From Acidobacteriota bacterium (GTDB lineage: Bacteria; Acidobacteriota; Terriglobia; Terriglobales; SCQP01), in the NCBI GenBank assembly GCA_021789895.1, contig JAJYIU010000004.1, positions 62,001-126,000 of the forward strand: a stretch of 64,000 bases of DNA. Reading direction: 5' to 3'. The position numbers were made by a program, and so were the translations under genes. Below, one piece after another: positions 9,739 to 17,290 of this stretch; position 1 is the first letter of the stretch, and each line of letters begins with the position of its first letter. The notes under the pieces were generated by a model that had not been told where the DNA came from, did no database searches, and saw only the letters and a program-made list of their open reading frames with translations.

Positions 9739-10989
9739 CTAATAAGCCCAGAACGGCCCCGGGCCTTTGCCGGTATTGTGACCGTTGATCGCGGTAAATA
9801 CGTTCCGGCCGAAGAAAAACGCCAGTCCCCAGTCGAAGCTGCCCGAATTCACTCCGCCCAGATCGTTCAAGGCGGTGTTGCCGGTATTGAACAGGTCGTT
9901 GGCGTTGGCAATGCTGAAATTCACCGTCCCCGTGGTTCCATTCGCCCCCACGTTGGTCGCCGTCAGGTTCTGCGTGCTGCTCGGGCAATAGAAGCTGTCG
10001 TTCGGGCTGGCGCAGGTAGGCAGCCCGGTGGCGCTCGTGTCGAGAAAGAAGTCGCCGTTCGATCCGCTGTCGATATAGCTGGAAGAATACGATTGGCCGT
10101 TGTACCGCACGGTGAAATCGCCCTGGTTGTCGGTGGTGAACACCGTCGCCGAACCCAGCGCGTTGTTGCTTTGCGTCCCAATGCCGAAAATCATTGTTCC
10201 TGAGGCCATCGCCGACCCGTTCGGCCCGATCGCCGGCAGCTTCAGCAACACGCCATTGTTGTCCTGCGCGAACAGGCCCACCGGATTCTGCACCTGGTCG
10301 GCTTCCGCCTCGGCCACCGCGGTGCAGCTCGTGCCGGTGCAGGAAAAATATATATTCGGGTTCGAGCTCCCCGAAACGGTGCAGCCCGGGCCGCAATCGT
10401 GCTGAAACACGCCCACCCCGAGAATCCCGTTGGCGCCCAGGTCCGTCAAGGTGCTGACTTGCGAGGTTCCGCTGCTGGTGCAGCTCGAGGGCGCGGCGTT
10501 GAAGCTGCTGTCGCCGATGATTTGCACCGCCGCCGACCCCGCCTTCTCCCCCGCCAGGTATATATCCGCGGTCTCCACCGGGCCCCAGAGGAAGAAGCTC
10601 ACGAACGGCAGGCACTCGCCTATCGGGTTGTTGGCGCTGTCGTTCTGATGCGGCAGCGCCAGCGAAACCGCCGTCGAGAGCAGCCGCAGCCCCGACGAGC
10701 CGGTGTCCACCAGCACCCCGCTGATGGTCTGGCAGTTGCTGGTGCTGCCGGGAGCGCAGATTTTCACGCTGGTAAAGGCGCCATCCACGTAATTGCCTGC
10801 CGGACCGGCATTCACGCTGATGGTTTGCACATTGTTGACCGCGCCGCCGCCGGAGGTCCCGTTGCCGCCGCAGCCGGCCAGCAGCGCGGCCGCAAGCAGC
10901 GCCGGCGTCAGCGCCCAGCCGCGCGGCGTCGGGATGAAGCGAAAATGCAGTCTCGGGAAATGCGCCAAGGCAGGAAATTTCATTTTCAT
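9739..10989 (-). CDS. DUF3443-family secreted lipoprotein with pepsin-like DTGS/DSGS motifs
   Basis: 416 residues, recognised as a DUF3443 protein. A hydrophobic segment ends in a lipobox LLAGC with Cys40, predicting a lipoprotein. Family function is unknown. The sequence shows two motifs spaced as in two-lobed aspartic peptidases: VDTGSSG (Asp95) and IDSGSNG (Asp307), together with ANGILGVG (about 186-193) and GTMIFGIG (about 264-271), which look like the psi-loop and flap-side strands of the pepsin fold. Several Cys pairs (78/86, 126, 170, 199/203, 217/222) suggest disulfides outside the cytoplasm. The gene starts inside the stop of the DUF2844 gene (ATGA overlap at 10986-10989), so the two are translationally coupled. 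The peptidase reading is my inference from motifs. Confidence 0.82.
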   Translation of the reverse strand: MKMKFPALAHFPRLHFRFIPTPRGWALTPALLAAALLAGCGGNGTSGGGAVNNVQTISVNAGPAGNYVDGAFTSVKICAPGSTSNCQTISGVLVDTGSSGLRLLSTAVSLALPHQNDSANNPIGECLPFVSFFLWGPVETADIYLAGEKAGSAAVQIIGDSSFNAAPSSCTSSGTSQVSTLTDLGANGILGVGVFQHDCGPGCTVSGSSNPNIYFSCTGTSCTAVAEAEADQVQNPVGLFAQDNNGVLLKLPAIGPNGSAMASGTMIFGIGTQSNNALGSATVFTTDNQGDFTVRYNGQSYSSSYIDSGSNGDFFLDTSATGLPTCASPNDSFYCPSSTQNLTATNVGANGTTGTVNFSIANANDLFNTGNTALNDLGGVNSGSFDWGLAFFFGRNVFTAINGHNTGKGPGPFWAY

Positions 10990-11447
10990 TGGCGAATCAT
11001 GCGGCTGCCGGCCAGGCGTGTGCCCGGCGGCATCAGCGCCGGAATCCAGGCGCTGCCGCGAAAGGCGCGCAGGTGTCCGCTCATGCTCGCGACCAGATGC
11101 GCCGTGCGCAGCACCCAGGGCCCGCGCCGCCGCACCAACTGCTTCGCCGCCTGCTGGTATTCGGCAAAATACCGGCCCAGCAGCGCCGCCATATCCGGCG
11201 GACGCGGCCCGCGCCAGGTGACGCCAAACACCAGCCCGGCGCCGGAAACGTATTCGCGCAGCACCAGCCCGTCCGCCGCGCGCAGCCGCGCGACGCGATA
11301 GCCGGCGTGCTGCTCGTACGTCCAGCGCCCGTGCAGCCGCGCCTGGTCGGCCTTCAGGCTGACCGTCGTCTGGCCCAGCGTGGCCCAGGCCGGCAGGCTC
11401 GCCAGCAGCAGCAGCATGCCGGCTCGATGCAGCTTCTTTGAACTCAC
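10986..11447 (-). CDS. DUF2844-family small secreted protein
   Basis: 153 residues starting at a GTG (11447) that provides the basic N-terminus SSKKLHRAG ahead of a hydrophobic signal peptide cleaved near PAWA-TLG. An ATG ten codons later would lose the basic part, so GTG is preferred. The mature part matches the DUF2844 family as I know it: a small exported protein of unknown function ('ATLGQTTVSLKADQARL', 'LREYVSGAGLVFGVTWRGP'). It overlaps the DUF3443 gene by 4 bp, and this order is a recurrent pairing in proteobacteria and acidobacteria. Given the pepsin-like motifs of its partner, it could be a partner, substrate or inhibitor of that protein; nothing in the sequence decides between these. 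Confidence 0.78.
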   Translation of the reverse strand: MSSKKLHRAGMLLLLASLPAWATLGQTTVSLKADQARLHGRWTYEQHAGYRVARLRAADGLVLREYVSGAGLVFGVTWRGPRPPDMAALLGRYFAEYQQAAKQLVRRRGPWVLRTAHLVASMSGHLRAFRGSAWIPALMPPGTRLAGSRMIRQ

Positions 11448-11694
11448 TTGTGCTTGGATTCCGCCTGCGCTCGAAAGGTTACATCCCCCCGTTCTGCCCG
11501 CCGCGCGCGTGTTAACCCTGCAAGATTATGATTAAGGAAATTAAACTGATTGATAATCCAGCACTTAAGCCTGCTCTCGCGGACGCGGTTCCGGGAAACG
11601 ATGGCGCGGCTTTTGCCGTAACTTAATATAGAAGCCCAAAGGCAACCGCCATGGGCACGAACCGCTGATCGTTCAGACAGGAGGCTTTTTGTAT

Positions 11695-12423
11695 ATGTTT
11701 CGATCCAAGATCATTCGCGCAGCTTGGCTGCTGATGGCTATTTTGCTGGTGACCGCGGTGGCCGCCACCGCGCAGAACCGTCCCGCCGGGCAATCCTCCG
11801 GCGTCGCCGTTGTCCGCCGCGCGCCTGGCGGCGCCATGATCGTGCGCCGCGACATGATGCTGCGCAGCGGCGGACCCGGCGGCATGGGCGCATTCCGGCG
11901 CGGGCCTTTCGGGCTTCCCATCCCCCCGCTGTTCATGCTGGCCCGCCAGTTGCATCTCACCCCGGCGCAGCGGACCCAGCTTGGCGCCATCGTCTTTAAT
12001 GCCCGCAAAAGCCAGATCCGCACCCACGCCGACCTGGCCATCGCGCAGCTTACCCTGCGCCGCCTGTTGCAGGCCCAGACGCCCGATCAGGCCGCCATTC
12101 TGGCGCAGGTCAACGCCATCGGCGCCCTGCGCACCCGCCAGATGACCAACGGCATCAAAGCCCTGCTTGCCGGCGAAGCCGTGCTCACCCCCGCCCAGCG
12201 CTTGCAGGCCCGCCGCCTGCTGCTGCGGCACGCGATGATGATGCGCATGATGCGCCAGCGGCGCGCCTCCGGCGGCAACGTCTTCTTCTTCCATCGCCGT
12301 TTTAATGGCGGCTGGGCCCCGCGCCGTCCGGGCGCCTTCATCTTCCGCGATCATCTGCGCCCGCCCGCCAAGCCCCAAGGCCCTCCGCCGCCGCCGGCCC
12401 CCGGCCCGGGTGCGGAAAACTGA
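11695..12423 (+). CDS. Spy/CpxP-like periplasmic LTxxQ protein
   Basis: 242 residues. The ATG at 11695 is chosen over a TTG at 11689 because CAGGAGG at 11678-11684 is correctly spaced for it. A signal peptide (about residues 1-27, ending TAVAATAQ) is followed by a Gly/Arg-rich linker and a helical domain carrying two LTPAQR motifs (first about residue 88, second about 160), the hallmark of the Spy/CpxP family of periplasmic chaperones and metal sensors. 'TQLGAIVFNARKSQIR' and 'RRLLLRHAMMMRMMRQRR' are predicted helices. The C-terminal tail is Pro-rich. It is a single-gene unit; a hairpin follows at 12463-12499. The 247 bp upstream contain an AT-rich stretch (about 11520-11570) that may hold its promoter. 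Confidence 0.75.
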   Translation: MFRSKIIRAAWLLMAILLVTAVAATAQNRPAGQSSGVAVVRRAPGGAMIVRRDMMLRSGGPGGMGAFRRGPFGLPIPPLFMLARQLHLTPAQRTQLGAIVFNARKSQIRTHADLAIAQLTLRRLLQAQTPDQAAILAQVNAIGALRTRQMTNGIKALLAGEAVLTPAQRLQARRLLLRHAMMMRMMRQRRASGGNVFFFHRRFNGGWAPRRPGAFIFRDHLRPPAKPQGPPPPPAPGPGAEN

Positions 12424-12807
12424 ACTCCGCTAGTCGCAGCCTTGAAATTGATAAATCGTTCCCGCGATACGGCCGGCAAATCCCGCCGGCCGCATCGCGT
12501 TGTTCGCGGTTCAACCCTGAAGCCCGTAGCGCAACTTTTTTAAATGCTCTGCATCGCCGCCCCCTATCCATTCCGGCCGCGGCGGCGCATTGAAAAATGC
12601 AATTGGACTCCGCGCCTGTAACTGCGGCAATCTGGCTGCGCGGTCCCCGATTTGACCCCTCCTGCGGCGCGCCCCGTATGCGCCGCGGGCGTCGCGCGTC
12701 CCTCCGGCGGCGGCGGCCTTACCCGGTTCTCGCCTCCCTGTTCGAGCGAAACCTTCGGCTCGAAATTTTACTTCCAGGCCGTTGCCAGCCTGGTTTGGGA
12801 GGCTCTG
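12424..12807. other. Intergenic region, 384 bp, with a strong hairpin at its left
   Basis: I see no gene here. A hairpin lies close after the Spy-like gene (listed separately). The rest is GC-rich sequence leading to the porin gene, whose GGGAGG ribosome-binding site is at 12796-12802. The porin frame is open upstream to 12652, but that part has no signal peptide character. Confidence 0.5.
12463..12499 (+). terminator. Hairpin downstream of the Spy-like gene
   Basis: Inverted repeat: CGCGAT(AC)GGCCGGC at 12463-12477 pairs with GCCGGCC(GC)ATCGCG at 12485-12499 around a 7-base loop. It starts 40 bp after the stop codon. There is no T-run after it, so it is a plausible but imperfect intrinsic terminator. 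Confidence 0.45.
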
Positions 12808-13944
12808 ATGAGGACCCGCTTCTTCCGCCTGGCGGCGGCGGCGCTGCCGCTGTTCGCCCTTCTGCTCGCCCTGCCCGCCACCCGGCTCGCCGCCCAGGTC
12901 TCGCTCCTTCCGCCCGAGCCGGTTAAAATCGCCGCCGGCCCGCTTGGCAACTGGACGCTTTCCGGCGTCGTCAGCTATTCCGGCCTGGCCTCGCCCCAGC
13001 TTTTCCCCGGCGAGGCGAATGGCGGCGTGCTGACCAACGGCCTCGCCCTCATCCAGAAAACCTCCGGCAAGTGGCAGTTTTTCGTCCTCGCCGGCCCGTA
13101 CGCCTTTCCCGCCCTGGGCGCGCGCCGGCTCACCACCTTGCAGTACACACAGATCCTCGGCGCCGTGCCCGAAGCCTACGCCGAATACGTCTTCAATGCC
13201 CATCTCTCGATCGAGGCTGGCAAGCTGCCCACCCTGATCGGACAGGAGAGCACCTTCTCTTATCTCAACTACAACCTCCAGCGCGGCCTCATCTGGAACG
13301 ATATGGAAAACATGGTTAGCCGCGGGGCGCAGCTCAATCTCAGCTACGGCAAGGTAACCGTCAATCTGCAATACGGCGACGGTTTCTATTCCGGACACTT
13401 CGGCGCTCCCTCGGCCGCCGTCACTTACGCCTTCAACCCCAAAAACAGCTTTATTTTTGCCACCCTGCTGCCCAACCGCATCACCCCGCCCAACGGCAGC
13501 TTTGCCGACGCCAATGCCCAGCTTTACGACTTTATGTATTCCTACACCGGCAAGAGCTGGAGTTGGACGCCGTACTTGATATTCCTCAACTCGCCCGCCA
13601 CTCCCAATAACGGCTACACCGCCGCCGCCCGCGGATTGGGCTATGCCCTGCTCGGCGGCTACCGGTTCAATCCGCACTGGCTGCTCGGCTTCCGCGCTGA
13701 ATACGCTGCCGGCAACGGCTCGCCGGCTGCCGCCAGCCCCAATCAGAACCTCTTCGGCTTTGGCGCCGGCTCGAAAGCCGCGACTCTCACCCTCACCCCC
13801 ACCTGGCAGGATCAGGACCTGTTCGCGCGCGCCGAAGTCTCCTACGCTCGCGCCTTCGACTACGTTCCCGGCATGGTGTTCGGCGTCAACGGCAACAATC
13901 CCAACGAACTCCGCGGCGCCGCCGAAATCGGGGTTTATTTCTAG
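12808..13944 (+). CDS. Outer-membrane beta-barrel porin (OmpL-like, BBP2 family)
   Basis: 378 residues. The ATG at 12808 follows a GGGAGG site and begins a clear signal peptide (MRTRFFRLAAAALPLFALLLALPATRLAAQ). The mature protein is composed of alternating, aromatic-rich strands typical of a porin: 'NWTLSGVVSYSGL', 'YAEYVFNAHLSIEAGKLPT', 'VTVNLQYGDGFYSGHFGAP', and it ends with a terminal Phe (GVYF) as expected for an outer-membrane barrel. The pattern fits PF07642-type putative porins, which are common in Acidobacteriota and Bacteroidota. Substrate is unknown. The GH105 hydrolase gene that follows could suggest oligosaccharide uptake, but the spacing does not show an operon. Confidence 0.8.
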   Translation: MRTRFFRLAAAALPLFALLLALPATRLAAQVSLLPPEPVKIAAGPLGNWTLSGVVSYSGLASPQLFPGEANGGVLTNGLALIQKTSGKWQFFVLAGPYAFPALGARRLTTLQYTQILGAVPEAYAEYVFNAHLSIEAGKLPTLIGQESTFSYLNYNLQRGLIWNDMENMVSRGAQLNLSYGKVTVNLQYGDGFYSGHFGAPSAAVTYAFNPKNSFIFATLLPNRITPPNGSFADANAQLYDFMYSYTGKSWSWTPYLIFLNSPATPNNGYTAAARGLGYALLGGYRFNPHWLLGFRAEYAAGNGSPAAASPNQNLFGFGAGSKAATLTLTPTWQDQDLFARAEVSYARAFDYVPGMVFGVNGNNPNELRGAAEIGVYF

Positions 13945-14106
13945 CCCTTGGCGGCGGCCCGCGAGGCCCCCCTGTCGAAATAAAATGCCGGGGCCGCGTG
14001 GGAATGCCGGCCGCCCGCTGCCGGCTGGCAGTTTGCTTGCCCAATGGCTTTCTCCGTCTTGACGGCGTGCTCCGGGCTCCATTATGGTTTTCCAGGGCCT
14101 ACCCGC

Positions 14107-15417
14107 ATGCAGCGCTACTTACTTGGCTTGCGATCGCGGCAGCGGTCGTCGTGCGCCGGCTGCGCGCGGCTGCTCGCCGTGGCGTCTTTGCTTTCTGCCG
14201 CGGCGCTGTCGCAGTCGCCGGGCGCGGCGGCCCCGCTCGCCGCCGCCATCTCGCCGCGAACCCAGGCCGGCATCGCTCGCGACATCGCCCGCCACTTCGG
14301 CGACGCGCCCGCCTACCCCGGCCCGCATGCGCCGCTTTCCGGCTCGCTGCGCCCGCCAGCGGTGCGCGCTGCAATGCGCAAGGTGGCCAATTGGGAACTG
14401 GCCCGCGCCCAGCCGTACTTCGGCCGCAATTGGACCTGGAGTGCGCTCTACGCCGGCTTCATGGCGGCGTCGCACGCGCTCCACACCCCGCGCTATCGCG
14501 ACGCCATGCGCGCCATGGCCGCGAAATTTCAATGGCGGCTGCGCTCGTCCGCTCCCAGCGCCGACGATCAGAGCCTGGCGCAAACCTACCTCGAGCTTTA
14601 CCTGCGCCGGCCCGCCCCGCAAAAAATTGCCTATACCCGCCGCGCGCTGGCGGCCTTGATGGCCGGCGCCGGCCCGCCCATTCCGCGCTTGCAGGCCCGC
14701 ATTCCCTGGTGGTGGTGCGACGCCCTGTTCATGGCCCCCCCGGTCTGGTCGCGCATGTACGCGGCCACCGGCGATCGGCAATATCTCGCCTACCTCGACC
14801 GCCATTTCCGGCAAACCTCCCGCCTGCTGTACGACCGCCGCTATCATCTCTATTACCGCGATATCACTTTTTTGCACCAACGCGACCGCCGCGGCCACCC
14901 CGTCTTCTGGTCGCGCGGCGAAGGTTGGGTGATGGGCGGTTTGGCGCGCACGCTGGCCTATCTGCCGCCGGCCGATCCCGCCTACGGACGCTATGCCCGC
15001 CGCTTGCGGCAGATGGCCGCCGCGGTGGCGGCGCTGCAAGATCCGAACAATGGCTTGTGGCACTCCGGCCTGCTGGACGCTCAGGATTATCCCCAGCCCG
15101 AAACTTCCGGCTCCGCGCTGATCGTCTTTGCCCTGGCCTGGGCCGATAATCGCGGCCTGCTCGACAACCAGATTTTTCTGCCCGTGATCGCCAAAGCCTG
15201 GCGCGGGCTGGTGCGGCAAATCTACGCCGATGGACGCCTGGGCAACATCCAGCAGACCGGCTCGGCGCCGGCGCATTATCTGCCCTCCTCCAGCTACAAC
15301 TACGGCGTCGGCGCTTTCCTGCTGGCGGGCGCGCAGGTGTCGAAGCTGCCCATCCGCTGGCCGGCGCAAGCCCCGCGGCCGCCGGCTGCGCGCGCGCCGC
15401 GCCGGCCGTCGCGCTAA
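14107..15417 (+). CDS. Secreted GH105/GH88-type unsaturated uronyl hydrolase
   Basis: 436 residues; ATG at 14107 gives a basic N-terminus and a hydrophobic signal peptide (LLAVASLLSAAALSQS). The rest is an (alpha/alpha)6 barrel resembling YteR/YesR-type unsaturated rhamnogalacturonyl hydrolases (PF07470): 'WWWCDALFMAPPVWSRM' holds the expected catalytic Asp (Asp205), then 'FWSRGEGWVMGGLARTLAYL' and 'GLWHSGLLDAQDYPQPETSG' are family landmarks. Such enzymes release the unsaturated uronic acid left by pectin lyases. The export signal implies action in the periplasm or outside. It lies between a porin and a metallophosphoesterase. Confidence 0.85.
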   Translation: MQRYLLGLRSRQRSSCAGCARLLAVASLLSAAALSQSPGAAAPLAAAISPRTQAGIARDIARHFGDAPAYPGPHAPLSGSLRPPAVRAAMRKVANWELARAQPYFGRNWTWSALYAGFMAASHALHTPRYRDAMRAMAAKFQWRLRSSAPSADDQSLAQTYLELYLRRPAPQKIAYTRRALAALMAGAGPPIPRLQARIPWWWCDALFMAPPVWSRMYAATGDRQYLAYLDRHFRQTSRLLYDRRYHLYYRDITFLHQRDRRGHPVFWSRGEGWVMGGLARTLAYLPPADPAYGRYARRLRQMAAAVAALQDPNNGLWHSGLLDAQDYPQPETSGSALIVFALAWADNRGLLDNQIFLPVIAKAWRGLVRQIYADGRLGNIQQTGSAPAHYLPSSSYNYGVGAFLLAGAQVSKLPIRWPAQAPRPPAARAPRRPSR

Positions 15418-15562
15418 CTCGCGCTGCGCCTAATTCGTTTCCGCCGCCGCCTCGTCGCCCCGGCAAGCTTTCCGGCTGTCGGCTGATAGCTTTATTCCGC
15501 CAATCGCTGTCCCGCCGGCTTCTGGCAAACTGGAAGTTGCGTCTTTTCAGGAATCCATTTTC

Positions 15563-17002
15563 ATGCGCGCTTTCCTGCTGTTTTTTTTAGCCTCTTTCGT
15601 CCTGGCCGCGCCTCACGGCGCCGCCGCCCAGGCCCGCCCCGCCCAAGCCCGCCGCCCGCGCCCGGACGCCGCACGCTATGCCGCGCCGCTCCCGGCAAGC
15701 GAAACCGCGCTCTGGATTACCGATATCCACCTCAACCCCTACTCCGTTCCCGGCTTGGTTCCACGGCTCGAGCGCGCTCCGTTGCGCCGCTGGCGCCGGC
15801 TCTGGCTGGCGGCGCTGCGCCGGCATGCCGCCGTCGGCCATCGGCATCCCTACGGCCGCTATGGACAGGATAGTAATGCCCGCCTCTTCGACTCCGCCCT
15901 CGACGCCATGCGGCAGGCCGACCCTCATCCCGCCTTCATCGTCGTCACCGGAGACCTGCTGGCGCACGGCTTCCACCGCCATTTCCTCGTCGCCTCGCCC
16001 CGCCATGCCGCCGCCGATTATCAGGCCTTCGTGCAGCGCATGTTCCGCTATGTCGTCCTGCGGCTGCGCGCCGCCTTCCCCTATACCCCGATGCTGCCCG
16101 CCCTCGGCAACAACGACTCCGACTGCGGCGATTATCAAACCCGCCCCGGCGCCCCCTTCATGACCGCCGCCGCCGCCGCCTGGGCCGGCGTGCTGCCGGG
16201 TGGCGCGCGCACCGCCCGCCAGTTCGCCGCCGCCGGCTACTATAGCGTGCTGCTGCCGGCGCCCGGGGCCGCCCCCCCGCTGCGCGCCATCGTGCTCAAC
16301 GACGTGCTCTGGTCGTCTTACTATCGCAACCGCTGCGGCTCCCCGCTCGACGCCCGCGCCGGCAATGAGGAAATGCGCTGGCTCGACGCCACGCTCTACG
16401 CCGCCGCGCTGCGCCATGAGCGGGTCTGGGTCGCGGCCCACATCCCCCCCGGCGCCGATGTCTTCACCACCCTGCGCCACGCCTCGAATCTCTGCGCCGC
16501 CCCGCCGGTGCTGTTCCTGGCCTCGCGCTACAACCGCCGCCTGACCGCGCTGCTGGCGCAATACCCCGGCCTCGTCCGCCTCGGCCTGTTCGGACACACC
16601 CACCAGGACGAGTTCCGCTTCGATGCCGGCGTGCCGCTGAAAATCGCCCCCGCGCTCTCTCCCATCTTCGGCAACAACCCCGCCTTCACCCTCCTGCGCC
16701 TGGCCGGCGGCCGCGCCCTCGATTACCGCGTTTACCGGCTCGACCTCGCCGCCGCGCATCCCAGCTGGCGCGAAGAATACGACTTCGACCAGGCCTATCG
16801 CGCCTCCGCGCTCGCCGCCCTCGCCGCCCTGCCCGCGCGCCTGCGCGCCGCCCCCGCCGCCCGCCGCCGCTTCCAGCGCTTCTACAACGTCGGTAGCCTC
16901 GCCCCCAACTTCTCCCGCCTGGCCTGGCCCGATTTCGCCTGCGGCATCGCCCGCCTCACCCCCGCCGCCTTCCGGCGCTGCGTCTGCCCGGCAAAAAAAT
17001 GA
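15563..17002 (+). CDS. Secreted calcineurin-like metallophosphoesterase
   Basis: 479 residues with a signal peptide (MRAFLLFFLASFVLAAPHGAAAQ). All metallophosphoesterase metal motifs are visible in order: D-x-H in 'WITDIHLNPY', GD in 'VVTGDLLAHG', GNND in 'LPALGNNDSD', H in 'VWVAAHIPPG' and GHTH in 'LFGHTHQDEF'. The layout, including the DxHLNPxY start and C-terminal helical region with Cys residues, resembles acid-sphingomyelinase-like secreted phosphodiesterases. The substrate is not determined; phosphodiester or phosphomonoester are both possible. GAATCC-like sequence before the ATG is a weak ribosome-binding site. Downstream there are about 60 bp and then the convergent zeta-like remnant. 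Confidence 0.85.
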   Translation: MRAFLLFFLASFVLAAPHGAAAQARPAQARRPRPDAARYAAPLPASETALWITDIHLNPYSVPGLVPRLERAPLRRWRRLWLAALRRHAAVGHRHPYGRYGQDSNARLFDSALDAMRQADPHPAFIVVTGDLLAHGFHRHFLVASPRHAAADYQAFVQRMFRYVVLRLRAAFPYTPMLPALGNNDSDCGDYQTRPGAPFMTAAAAAWAGVLPGGARTARQFAAAGYYSVLLPAPGAAPPLRAIVLNDVLWSSYYRNRCGSPLDARAGNEEMRWLDATLYAAALRHERVWVAAHIPPGADVFTTLRHASNLCAAPPVLFLASRYNRRLTALLAQYPGLVRLGLFGHTHQDEFRFDAGVPLKIAPALSPIFGNNPAFTLLRLAGGRALDYRVYRLDLAAAHPSWREEYDFDQAYRASALAALAALPARLRAAPAARRRFQRFYNVGSLAPNFSRLAWPDFACGIARLTPAAFRRCVCPAKK

Positions 17003-17060
17003 ACGTCTGGCGAAGCCATCCAGTCGGGGGTCTGTCGAGCCCCCGGGCGCTTTCCCCATG

Positions 17061-17288
17061 TTAATTGCGCCGCGATCGAAATTCCGCCGGAAGCGCTCCG
17101 CGCAGCCACTTCGGCGCCGGCTTCTCCAGCCGGACAATACGGCCGGATTCGACCGCCGCTGCCAGGCGAAAAGGCTGCCGCAGATCGGAATTGTCGTAAA
17201 CCCAAACGTGTGGCAGCGCGCGGCATGCGGCCTTGAGATTCCGGCGGCGAAGGAACCGCATGCGCGCAAGTTTGTAGCGGAACGATGG
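17061..17288 (-). pseudogene. C-terminal remnant of a zeta-toxin-like (COG4185) ATPase
   Basis: An open stretch of about 75 codons on the minus strand, ending at TAA 17061-17063 and beginning exactly where the ADOP permease ends. Its translation includes 'RRRNLKAACRALPHVWVYDNS' style residues: a basic helix, then VYDNSD, then 'GRIVRLEKPAPKWLRGALP'. This matches the C-terminus of predicted ABC-type ATPases of the zeta-toxin superfamily, where RR-NL-A....VYDNS is a recurring end motif. There is no P-loop part and no start codon, and the frame runs upstream into the permease in a different phase, so only a tail is left. Similarity is recalled by eye, not searched. Confidence 0.5.
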
Positions 17289-17290
17289 CC

